14,696 bases of DNA from Gammaproteobacteria bacterium (GTDB lineage: Bacteria > Pseudomonadota > Gammaproteobacteria > Xanthomonadales > Wenzhouxiangellaceae), in contig PWWM01000087.1 of NCBI GenBank assembly GCA_003561495.1, positions 1-14,696 on the forward strand, given 5' to 3'. Both the position numbers and the translations under genes were made by a program. This document shows, one piece after another, positions 1 through 6,454 of the stretch. The number at the start of each line of letters is the position of its first letter. Position 1 is the stretch's first letter. The notes under the pieces are model-generated. The model searched no databases. It was not told the DNA's origin and worked only from the letters and a program-made list of their open reading frames with translations.

Positions 1-531
1 CCCGATACCGTCCACGCTCCGGTTCTTCAGGGCCTGGGCTGCGGCAATTCCGGCGACCAGGCTGAGCGGGGCCAATGCGGTCAGTCCGCATTCGAAGCGC
101 CAACCCAGCGAAAGGAAGATGCCGCCGCCGGGTGGAGATCGCCATTCACGTCCGCGCCGACCTCGTCCGGCCTGCTGGCATTCGGCAAGGACGGCCTGCG
201 GCAGGCCGTTTTCCGGTCGGATGCAGGCGTTGGTGGAATCGACCAGGAAGCGAACCTCGACGGGTGTGTTCGAATGAGCCAGGCTGGCGCGGATTCTATC
301 GGCGCTCAACCACTCCGGAGGACGATCGATCCGGTAGCCTTCGCCATCGCCTGAAATCTGCAGCCCGAGACTGCGCAGGGACTGGATATGCTTCCAGATG
401 GCCGCGCGTGAAATGCCCAGATGTGCGGCAAGCTCGGTGCCCTGATGGCGTTGCCCGTCGCACAGTATCTGAAGCACCTGGTGGGTGCGCAGGCCCATGC
501 CGGTGGACTCGGGCGTGATGGAATCACTCAT
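1..531 (-). CDS. birA: Biotin--[acetyl-CoA-carboxylase] ligase / biotin operon repressor BirA, 3' end cut by window edge
   Basis: BirA activates biotin as biotinyl-AMP and attaches it to the biotin carboxyl carrier protein of acetyl-CoA carboxylase; the bifunctional form also represses biotin genes. Translating the minus strand from the ATG at 531 gives 177 uninterrupted residues to base 1. Residues about 15-60 form a winged helix-turn-helix (TELAAHLGISRAAIWKHIQ), so this is the regulatory, group II type. The catalytic domain begins around residue 90 with the DSTN motif (98-101) and continues with the biotinyl-AMP loop AGRGRRGREW (121-130) and the following SPPGGGIFLS strand. About 140 C-terminal residues are missing beyond the edge, judging from the usual length of about 320. 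It starts 15 nt after the plsY stop and is almost certainly the next gene of the same operon. Shine-Dalgarno is weak. Family assignment is very secure; repressor activity is inferred from the HTH only. Confidence 0.95.
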   Translation of the reverse strand, partial: MSDSITPESTGMGLRTHQVLQILCDGQRHQGTELAAHLGISRAAIWKHIQSLRSLGLQISGDGEGYRIDRPPEWLSADRIRASLAHSNTPVEVRFLVDSTNACIRPENGLPQAVLAECQQAGRGRRGREWRSPPGGGIFLSLGWRFECGLTALAPLSLVAGIAAAQALKNRSVDGIG

Positions 532-546
532 GTTTGCAAAATTCTA

Positions 547-1188
547 CTAGCGTCGACGCTTGATGAGACGGGCCTTTTCAAATCGATTCTCGGTACCGCT
601 TTTCAAGCGCGTCAGATTGCTGCGGTGGGTAAAAACCAGCAAAACGGCCAAGCCAACGGCCAGCAGACCCAGCGGCAGGGGCAGGGGATCGGGACCCAGC
701 AGCCACATGGATGGCACCAGGCTCAGCCCGGCCAGCACCGTGGCCAGCCCCACATAGCCGGTGCCGATGATGGTGAATATCCAAACCAGCACCAGCGGCA
801 GAATACACCAGGGCGCCAGTATGGCCACAACGCCGACGGCCGTGCCGGCACCTTTGCCGCCGCGCAGGCGAAAGTAGATCGGCCAGATATGGCCGAGCAC
901 TGCGGCGAAGCCCGCCATTGCGCCGAGTGTCAGGTGGCTGGCTGGTGAGGCACTCAGCCATGGGGCCAATTGGGGCAACATGCCGGCGGCCAGGATGCCC
1001 TTGCCGACATCGATCACAATGACCGCCAGGGCGAATTTCCAACCCAGGATACGCAGTGCATTGGTGCCGCCGGCATTGCCGGATCCCTGCGCCCGGATAT
1101 CAATGTTTCGAAAGCGACCCAGTACCAGGCTGCCGGAAACCGATCCCAGCAAGTAGCCGGCAATGGGAATCAGGATCAGGTCAAGCAC
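547..1188 (-). CDS. plsY: Acyl-phosphate--glycerol-3-phosphate acyltransferase PlsY
   Basis: PlsY is an inner-membrane enzyme that moves the acyl group of acyl-phosphate to position 1 of glycerol-3-phosphate, the first step of phospholipid synthesis in the PlsX/PlsY route. The protein shows several hydrophobic segments and the family motifs: an N-terminal GYLLGSVSGSLVLGR helix, GSGNAGGTNALR (phosphate-binding), and GHIWPIYFRLRGGKG. Length is 213 residues from the GTG at 1188, close to the usual 200-220. I chose this GTG because GGAAGA lies 5 nt upstream and it overlaps the preceding stop by 8 nt, matching the overlap at the other operon junction. An ATG at 1215 (222 residues) is the main alternative and has a weaker ribosome site. 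It sits directly downstream of a gene that may make its acyl-phosphate substrate. Function is secure; the exact start is not. Confidence 0.93.
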   Translation of the reverse strand: MLDLILIPIAGYLLGSVSGSLVLGRFRNIDIRAQGSGNAGGTNALRILGWKFALAVIVIDVGKGILAAGMLPQLAPWLSASPASHLTLGAMAGFAAVLGHIWPIYFRLRGGKGAGTAVGVVAILAPWCILPLVLVWIFTIIGTGYVGLATVLAGLSLVPSMWLLGPDPLPLPLGLLAVGLAVLLVFTHRSNLTRLKSGTENRFEKARLIKRRR

Positions 1189-3010
1189 GCCGGTCTTCCG
1201 GTGGTTTCCAGGCATGCAGCCCGACCAGCAGACTGCCCGGACCGGCATGAACGCCAATGGCCGGGCTGGCGTCCTCGATCCAGCAGGCATCGACCTTCGG
1301 GTGTCCGTCGAGCAGCCGGTCACGCAACTCGCGCGCGTCGGTCAGTGCATTGGTGTGGCTGATCATGATGCGGTAGACGCGGTGGCTGTCCATGCGTTTG
1401 AGCAGGTAGCGGGCAAAGCGCGCCAGGACATTGCGGCGACCGGCAATCACCCCGCGTGCGCCAAGCAACCCCTCCGGGGTATTGGCGAGTATGGGGTTGA
1501 GCCCAAGCTTGCGAGACACCGTCTCAATCCAGGGCTTGACCCGACCACCGCGAACACCCCAGGACAGATCACGAACCAGTGCAAAGGTCTTGAATTCGGC
1601 CATCATCTCTTTTAGACGGGAAACGATGGCCGTTCGTTCCCAGCCACGCATCGAGGCTTCGGCCGCATACAGGACCATCAGGCCCTGGCCGCAGGCGCCG
1701 TTGAGCGTGTCGAATACCTCGATGCGGTCTTCATCGACCTTGCCGGCGGCGGTGCGGGCGGCCTGAAGGGTGCCGCTAAGCCGTCCGGAAATCTGCATGG
1801 CCAGCACATCCAGGCCATGCGAGGTCAACAGTTCGAATTGCCTGCGAAAGTCGGCCGGTGGCGGCTGAGATGTCTGTGGCCGGGTTTCGCTTTGTTCGAG
1901 CTTGCGGTAGAACTCGGTCGGGCTGATGGTCAACTTGTCGAGATATTCCTCGTCACCGAAATTCAGTCGCACCGGCACCACGTGAATGCCCAGACGATCG
2001 ATCTCCTCGGCCGGCAGGTCGGCGGCCGAATCGGTGACGATGGCCACCTGGCCTCGTTGGTTCATAAGGCCATGCTGGCGGGTCATGTCATCGGCCTTTT
2101 GCTGGCGGATGTCACCAAACTCGCTGCAGATGCGAAAGACATCGCCCGGCGAGTCGGTGTGAATATGCACGCGTGCCCGACGTCCGCCACCGGCCACGAC
2201 CAGTGAGCTGGCATCGAGAGCGTCGAGACGGGTGCGCAGGGCCGGCACGTCCAGGGCCGCGCCCTCAAGCAGACATTCGGTGCAGAATCGGTGTTGTTCA
2301 GGTGCGGCGGAATCCTGAGTACCCGGCTGGAAGGCGCCAGTGGTCTGACCGGAGATCGGGATGTCCGGGACGCGTCCGCTGCGCATGTATCGCCAGATGC
2401 CTTCCAGCAGGTCAACGAAACCTTGAGCGCCGGCATCGACCACGCCGGCATCCTTGAGCACCGGGAGTTGTTCCGGCGTTCTGGCCAGTGAGTGACGTGC
2501 TCGCTTGAGTCCGCGCTGCATCAACTGGCGGATGTCCTCGATGCCTTCCTCGACCCGGTGGACCAGTTCATCGGCGAAATCCTCGAGCACGGTCGGCAGG
2601 GTGCCGGGCACCGGCTCGGACATGGCGCCCCAGGCCGATTGTGCGGCGGCCTGCGAGACCCGGGCCAGGCGGTCACCGTCGAGAACCTGGAAGTCGCGGC
2701 TGCTGTCACTCAGTCCCTGAAAATACTGCGCCATGATGGCGCCGGAATTTCCGCGTGCACCGTTGATCGCCGCTTCAGCGATTTGTTCCAGAAGTTTCGG
2801 CAGGCTGCGTTGCGAGTTGGCCTCGATGGCGGACCTGATGCTCGAGAGGGTGAATGCCAGGTTGGTGCCGGTATCGGCATCCGGAACAGGAAAGACATTG
2901 ATTTTATTGATGTAGTCGCGTCGACTCAATACATTGGCAATGCCGGCGACCAGGGCCTTTGACAGCCTCGGCGCATCAATGTGGGTAATCGCGTCGCTGT
3001 GACTAACCAT
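1181..3010 (-). CDS. FakA (DAK2/DhaL) - FakB (DegV) fusion, putative fatty-acid kinase
   Basis: A 609-residue protein joins what are separate subunits in Firmicutes. Residues 1-215 are a DhaL/DAK2 kinase domain with the metal-binding motif NVFPVPDADTGTN (38-50), ARGNSGAI (85-92) and DAGVVDAGAQG (187-197). Residues about 238-315 match the FakA middle domain, keeping one cysteine (C243) and the HIH pair (H282, H284) that I recall as a zinc site in Staphylococcus FakA. Residues 321-600 are a DegV fatty-acid-binding domain with TDS (326-328), TSQP (380-383), SGRLSGT (408-414), GGR (488-490) and HAGPGSLL (588-595). By family knowledge, FakB holds a fatty acid while FakA phosphorylates it to acyl-phosphate. 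That product fits the PlsY encoded immediately downstream. The start overlaps the stop of the upstream gene by 8 nt and has no clear Shine-Dalgarno, so translation is probably coupled. Domain identity is secure; substrate and activity are inferred. Confidence 0.9.
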   Translation of the reverse strand: MVSHSDAITHIDAPRLSKALVAGIANVLSRRDYINKINVFPVPDADTGTNLAFTLSSIRSAIEANSQRSLPKLLEQIAEAAINGARGNSGAIMAQYFQGLSDSSRDFQVLDGDRLARVSQAAAQSAWGAMSEPVPGTLPTVLEDFADELVHRVEEGIEDIRQLMQRGLKRARHSLARTPEQLPVLKDAGVVDAGAQGFVDLLEGIWRYMRSGRVPDIPISGQTTGAFQPGTQDSAAPEQHRFCTECLLEGAALDVPALRTRLDALDASSLVVAGGGRRARVHIHTDSPGDVFRICSEFGDIRQQKADDMTRQHGLMNQRGQVAIVTDSAADLPAEEIDRLGIHVVPVRLNFGDEEYLDKLTISPTEFYRKLEQSETRPQTSQPPPADFRRQFELLTSHGLDVLAMQISGRLSGTLQAARTAAGKVDEDRIEVFDTLNGACGQGLMVLYAAEASMRGWERTAIVSRLKEMMAEFKTFALVRDLSWGVRGGRVKPWIETVSRKLGLNPILANTPEGLLGARGVIAGRRNVLARFARYLLKRMDSHRVYRIMISHTNALTDARELRDRLLDGHPKVDACWIEDASPAIGVHAGPGSLLVGLHAWKPPEDRRA

Positions 3011-3233
3011 CGATCAGGCTGCGGGCCTGCGAGGCGGTGAAAGGCCAGGCCAGCTTTTCGCCGGTCTGGTCGTTGAGCAGCACCGGGATCTGGGTCTGGT
3101 AGCGCTCGAGAAGTTCGGGGTCGGAATCGATATCAACCTTTTGATAGGTCGAAGCCATTCCACCCTCGGCGAGCAATGCCTCGGCCTTGTCGCACAGGCT
3201 GCAGTCGGATCTCGAATAAAGGATCAGGCTCAT
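3003..3233 (-). CDS. Small glutaredoxin-like (thioredoxin-fold) protein
   Basis: A 76-residue protein with a beta strand MSLILYSRSD followed by the redox motif CSLC (residues 11-14), then a helix, the strand YQKVDIDSDPEL and the cis-proline region TQIPVLL. This is the compact glutaredoxin-family (DUF836-type) fold, lacking signal peptide or extra domains. Such proteins are predicted thiol-disulfide oxidoreductases or persulfide carriers; no specific partner is shown here. It is the first gene of the minus-strand operon and its TAG overlaps the next ATG within the 8-mer ATGGTTAG. The gene diverges from sdaA across 88 bp. The ATG at 3233 fits the fold exactly; a Shine-Dalgarno is not evident. 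Confidence 0.85.
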   Translation of the reverse strand: MSLILYSRSDCSLCDKAEALLAEGGMASTYQKVDIDSDPELLERYQTQIPVLLNDQTGEKLAWPFTASQARSLIDG

Positions 3234-3321
3234 TGTTAATGGAAAGGTTTAACGGATGGCAAGTATTCCATTGTCGGCGGCACGCGTCCAGTGGCACGGA
3301 ATTCCGGTTTACACTGTTGCC

Positions 3322-4692
3322 ATGGCTGTCAGCATCTTCGATCTGTTCAAAATCGGCATTGGTCCGTCGAGTTCGCATACCGTCGGACCGATGCGCGCGG
3401 CCGGTATTTTCCTGCAACGTATCCAGGAATCCGGTTGCATCGATCGCATCGCCCGAGTGCAGATTGACCTGTACGGATCGCTTGGCCATACCGGCCGCGG
3501 TCATGGCACCGACCGGGCCGTGCTGCTTGGGCTGGAGGGTGAGGCGCCCGAAAAAGTCGACCCCGATCATATCTTCCGGCGCATGGATGAGATTCATGCC
3601 AGCGGATCGCTCAACCTGGCCGGTAGTCATGAGATCGCGGTCAAGCTTCGCGAGGACCTGATCTTTCACAAGCGCAAGACATTGCCATTGCACTCCAACG
3701 GGATGCGCTTTGCTGTATTCGATGCCGATGGGGAGGAACTGCTGGCTCGCGAGTACTATTCGGTTGGTGGTGGCTTCGTGGTCAACAGCGACGAGGCTGC
3801 GGCCGATCGCATCATGCCGGACCAGACGCCGCTGAAGTATCCGTTTTCCAGTGGCGATGAGCTGCTGGCCATTTGTGACCGGGAAGGGCTTCGTATCGCC
3901 GATGTCATGCTGGCCAACGAGCGGGCCTGGCGCAAGCCGGATGAGATTCGGGACGGGCTGCTCGCGATCTGGCAGGCCATGCAGGACTGTGTCCAGCGCG
4001 GCATCGAACAGACCGGGCATCTGCCCGGGGGTTTGAAAGTCGCCCGGCGGGCGCCCGTGCTGTTTCGCAAGCTCAAGCATCGCGCCCAGAAGGATCACCT
4101 GGACCCGCTGGACTGGATCAATCTTTATGCACTGGCCGTCAACGAGGAAAATGCCGCCGGCGGGCGGGTGGTGACAGCGCCGACCAACGGCGCGGCCGGC
4201 ATCATTCCGTCGGTATTGCACTATTACCGTCGCTTCGTGTCCGGCGCTGACGAGGATGGCGTGATCGAATTTCTGCTGACGGCCGGGGCCATCGGTTTGC
4301 TCTACAAGGAAAACGCCTCGATCTCCGGAGCCGAGGTCGGCTGCCAGGGTGAGGTCGGTGTGGCCTGTTCCATGGCGGCCGGGGGACTGACCGCAGCCAT
4401 CGGCGGCAACATGTCACAGGTCGAGAATGCCGCCGAAATCGGCATGGAGCACAACCTGGGCCTGACCTGCGACCCGGTCGGCGGCCTGGTCCAGATCCCC
4501 TGCATTGAACGCAATGCCATGGGCGCGGTCAAGGCAGTCAATGCCGCCCGCATGGCCATGGCCGGCGACGGTAAGCACCGGGTTTCACTGGACAAGGTCA
4601 TCAAGACCATGCGCGATACCGGCCGTGACATGAAGACCAAGTACAAGGAAACCTCGCGGGGTGGGTTGGCGGTGAATGTGATTGAGTGCTGA
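3322..4692 (+). CDS. sdaA: L-serine ammonia-lyase (L-serine dehydratase), iron-sulfur type
   Basis: The enzyme deaminates L-serine to pyruvate and ammonia using an oxygen-sensitive [4Fe-4S] cluster in the cytosol. The 457-residue protein matches the single-chain gammaproteobacterial form end to end: N-terminal SIFDLFKIGIGPSSSHTVGP, the NEENAAGGRVVTAPTNGA segment, ASISGAEVGCQGEVGVACSM, GMEHNLGLTCDPVGG and the C-terminal ETSRGGLAVNV. The expected cluster cysteines fall at 341 (GCQGE), 383 (LTCDP) and 394 (PCIERNA), exactly two below the E. coli numbering. The ATG at 3322 is chosen because the family begins a few residues before FDLFK. An in-frame ATG at 3256 has a better Shine-Dalgarno (GGAAAGG, 8 nt upstream) but would add 22 non-conserved residues. 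It stands alone as a unit, divergent from the grx operon. Confidence 0.96.
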   Translation: MAVSIFDLFKIGIGPSSSHTVGPMRAAGIFLQRIQESGCIDRIARVQIDLYGSLGHTGRGHGTDRAVLLGLEGEAPEKVDPDHIFRRMDEIHASGSLNLAGSHEIAVKLREDLIFHKRKTLPLHSNGMRFAVFDADGEELLAREYYSVGGGFVVNSDEAAADRIMPDQTPLKYPFSSGDELLAICDREGLRIADVMLANERAWRKPDEIRDGLLAIWQAMQDCVQRGIEQTGHLPGGLKVARRAPVLFRKLKHRAQKDHLDPLDWINLYALAVNEENAAGGRVVTAPTNGAAGIIPSVLHYYRRFVSGADEDGVIEFLLTAGAIGLLYKENASISGAEVGCQGEVGVACSMAAGGLTAAIGGNMSQVENAAEIGMEHNLGLTCDPVGGLVQIPCIERNAMGAVKAVNAARMAMAGDGKHRVSLDKVIKTMRDTGRDMKTKYKETSRGGLAVNVIEC

Positions 4693-4699
4693 TGCACTC

Positions 4700-4727
4700 A
4701 GGTGAAAGGTGAAAGGTGAAAGGTGAA
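4700..4727 (+). repeat. Heptameric tandem repeat, four copies of AGGTGAA
   Basis: Four exact, uninterrupted copies of AGGTGAA start 8 nt after the sdaA stop and are followed by a degenerate purine tail (AGAAAAAGG). The array reads as purine-only plus T on this strand, contains repeated Shine-Dalgarno-like AGGTGA, and offers GTG codons in shifting frames. It lies 39 nt before the likely peptidase start. Variation in copy number would change the spacing and any RNA structure there. Confidence 0.9.
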
Positions 4728-4766
4728 AGAAAAAGGGATCATGGGGTGAGTCGCGCAAACAACACA

Positions 4767-5741
4767 ATGCGTCGGGCTTTTCCTTTTACCTTTTCCCTTT
4801 TACCTTTCCCCATTCTTCTCGCGTTGATTGGAACGGTCTGGGTGGGGCTCGCTTCCATCCCTCTGCCGGCGCCTGCTCAAACAATTTACATCTATACCGA
4901 CGAAGAAGGCGTCACCCACTTTACCGATCGCAAGCCCGTCACCGAGCAGGAAGTCAAGGTCCAGCGTGCCATTGCCGAGCCGCAAGGGTTGCTGGATGTT
5001 CGCATGCTCGGGCCGGAAGATGATCCGCGCTGGGTGTTTCACAACCGTGTCCAGGGCCCGATTGCGGTGCGTGTGTCGTTTTCCGATTCGGAGAACGTGG
5101 TCACTTACCCCGAACTGCCCGAGGTGTTCGTGTTGCCTGCCTCGGCCGAGCGCGAACTGCTGACCATCGGCCCATTGGATGAGCGGCGGTCCTGGCGTTA
5201 TCGTCTGCAGACCGAGACGGTTCTTGGCGACCCGGGTGCCCGACATGCGCCGAATCGTCCTTATCGAGCGCCGTTTGCGTCTGGCGAGTCCTTCGTGATC
5301 GGTCAGGCCTTCGGGGGAGCGTTCAGTCATGACAGCCCGACCTCTTACCATGCGGTGGATATCTCCATGCCGATCGGCACGCCAATACATGCCGCCCGGG
5401 AAGGCGTGGTCATGGATCATGCCCGCTGGTTTCACGGCTCCGGCTCCAATCGTGACTACCATGGGCAACGAGCCAATTTCATCCGCATACTCCACGATGA
5501 CGGCACCATGGCCGTCTATGCCCACCTCGACTATGATGGCGTACGCGTCCACCCCGGCCAGCGCGTCCGACGCGGCCAGTTGATTGGTAAGTCCGGCAAC
5601 ACGGGTTTCTCCACCGGACCACACCTGCACTTCGTCATCCAGAAAAACCGCGACATGGCGCTGGTCTCGGTGCCGTTCGAGTTCGAAAGCGACAACGGTC
5701 CGATGACACCGCATCGCGGCATGCGGCTGGAGGCTCGCTGA
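4767..5741 (+). CDS. Exported M23-family metallopeptidase with N-terminal DUF4124
   Basis: A predicted cell-wall (LytM-type) endopeptidase acting outside the inner membrane. From the ATG at 4767 it has 324 residues: a basic start (MRRA), a hydrophobic stretch to about residue 30 and a likely cleavage near PAPAQT (35-39). A DUF4124 segment follows (YIYTDEEGVTHFTDRKP), then a beta-rich region, and an M23 domain in the last 150 residues. The domain shows MPIGTPIHAAREGVV, YAHLDYDG with H253, the GNTG loop, and HLH (H286, H288). The first zinc ligand is unusual: instead of HxGxD, the sequence has H188 in FSH and HAVD (H195, D198). In-frame GTGs at 4716 and 4746 are alternative starts but would add a hydrophilic extension before the signal peptide. 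There is no partner gene in the window; vapBC follows after a short gap. Peptidoglycan as substrate is inferred from the family. Confidence 0.88.
   Translation: MRRAFPFTFSLLPFPILLALIGTVWVGLASIPLPAPAQTIYIYTDEEGVTHFTDRKPVTEQEVKVQRAIAEPQGLLDVRMLGPEDDPRWVFHNRVQGPIAVRVSFSDSENVVTYPELPEVFVLPASAERELLTIGPLDERRSWRYRLQTETVLGDPGARHAPNRPYRAPFASGESFVIGQAFGGAFSHDSPTSYHAVDISMPIGTPIHAAREGVVMDHARWFHGSGSNRDYHGQRANFIRILHDDGTMAVYAHLDYDGVRVHPGQRVRRGQLIGKSGNTGFSTGPHLHFVIQKNRDMALVSVPFEFESDNGPMTPHRGMRLEAR
4777..4811 (+). repeat. Degenerate pyrimidine heptamer array inside the peptidase signal-peptide codons
   Basis: The coding strand reads as successive 7-nt units TTTTACC, TTTTCCC, TTTTACC, TTTCCCC preceded by CTTTTCC. 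On the opposite strand the TTTTACC units become GGTAAAA, i.e. AGGTAAA in register, one base from the AGGTGAA units at 4700-4727. The two arrays are therefore inverted relatives. This one encodes FPFTFSLLPFP, the hydrophobic core of the signal peptide. Confidence 0.7.
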
Positions 5742-5748
5742 GGTCATG

Positions 5749-5780
5749 TGATATCATTTGGGGCAATAAACGATATCATG
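5749..5780. promoter_or_regulatory. Candidate vapBC operator: paired GATATCAT repeats
   Basis: GATATCAT occurs at 5750-5757 and again at 5772-5779, two helical turns apart, and the first copy is embedded in the perfect palindrome TGATATCA (5749-5756). Both flanks also carry CATG, giving an imperfect inverted repeat. The second copy overlaps the chosen vapB start codon. Ribbon-helix-helix antitoxins commonly bind such paired sites to repress their own operon; binding here is inferred. TATCAT at 5752-5757 could double as a -10, but no good -35 is visible. Confidence 0.45.
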
Positions 5781-6029
5781 AGTGAGATGACGAGGACCCT
5801 GATCAATATTCCCGAGGAAGATAAGCAATGGCTTGATGACGCGGCCCGGGAGCGCCAGGTGCCGATGACCGAACTGGTGCGCGAGGCCGTGCGGGAATAC
5901 CGTGTTCGGCAGGAATCCATTCGGCGGCCCGACCTTGCCGCAGCCTTGCGGCGTAGTTCGGGTGTGTGGCGAAAGGGCGATGGCCTGGCCTGGCAGGAAC
6001 ATCTTCGCGATGAATGGGAACGGTCTTGA
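5778..6029 (+). CDS. vapB: Ribbon-helix-helix antitoxin, VapB-like
   Basis: An 83-residue protein whose first 45 residues read as a ribbon-helix-helix DNA-binding unit: beta strand TRTLINIPEED, helix QWLDDAARERQ, turn VPM, helix TELVREAVREYRVRQ. The remaining acidic and aromatic tail (GVWRKGDGLAWQEHLRDEWERS) is typical of the part that wraps the toxin. It would neutralise the downstream VapC and autorepress the operon. Its stop lies inside the vapC reading frame (16-nt overlap), supporting co-translation. The ATG at 5778 is chosen; ATG 5787 (MTRTL) is a close alternative that would leave the GATATCAT repeat outside the coding region. The symbol reflects pairing with a PIN-domain toxin rather than close identity to a named VapB. 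Confidence 0.8.
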   Translation: MSEMTRTLINIPEEDKQWLDDAARERQVPMTELVREAVREYRVRQESIRRPDLAAALRRSSGVWRKGDGLAWQEHLRDEWERS

Positions 6030-6394
6030 AGTACCTGCTGGACTCGGTCATTCTGATCGACCATTTCAACGGAATTGAACAAGCCACGAGATTCCTCGAG
6101 GACCAGGGTGCGCAATCAGCCGTGTCCGTGATCACACGAGCCGAAGTACTGGTCGGTTTCAGTGAGGAAGCCGAGCCCCTGGCGCTGGATCTTCTGGACC
6201 ATTTTCCCGTGCTGCCGATTACCACCGACATCGCTGATGGTGCGGCACGTTTGCGTCGTTATGGGCGCCTGAAACTGCCCGACGCCTTTCAAGCGGCCAT
6301 GGCGGCGACCCATCAACTGATCCTCGTCACCCGTAATACCCGAGACTTTCAGCCGGGAGGCAGTCCGGATGTCCTGATTCCTTATTCACTTTGA
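6014..6394 (+). CDS. vapC: PIN-domain ribonuclease toxin, VapC-like
   Basis: A 126-residue PIN domain. The expected acidic metal-binding residues are present: D10 in LLDSVILIDH, E44 in ITRAEVLVG, D90 in LKLPDAFQAA and D111 in TRNTRDFQ. Length and the order strand-helix-strand match VapC toxins, which are Mg-dependent RNases that often cut specific tRNAs or rRNA. The target of this one cannot be told from sequence. The ATG at 6014 overlaps vapB by 16 nt; a TTG at 6026 overlapping the vapB stop as TTGA is possible. All catalytic residues are intact, so the toxin is probably active. Confidence 0.88.
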   Translation: MGTVLKYLLDSVILIDHFNGIEQATRFLEDQGAQSAVSVITRAEVLVGFSEEAEPLALDLLDHFPVLPITTDIADGAARLRRYGRLKLPDAFQAAMAATHQLILVTRNTRDFQPGGSPDVLIPYSL

Positions 6395-6420
6395 ATCCTT
6401 CTTTCGGTTCAGGCGAGCGA

Positions 6421-6426
6421 TATAAT
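6421..6426 (+). promoter_or_regulatory. Perfect -10 element (TATAAT) for prfC
   Basis: TATAAT matches the sigma70 consensus exactly and sits 27 nt after the vapC stop and 28 nt before the chosen prfC start. No strong -35 is visible at 16-18 nt (CTTCTT or TTCTTT). A transcript starting near 6433 would exclude the in-frame ATG at 6425 and so favours the ATG at 6455. Confidence 0.6.
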
Positions 6427-6454
6427 GGCCGGTTTGAATGCCCAAGACCGTGCC

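Noticed and set aside
75..518. Plus-strand 147-codon frame over the birA region
   Set aside because: Arginine- and proline-rich shadow of birA, which has full family motifs on the other strand.
3133..4221. 362-codon minus-strand frame opposite sdaA and the grx-like gene
   Set aside because: Antisense to a clearly conserved serine dehydratase and overlapping a better-supported gene on its own strand.
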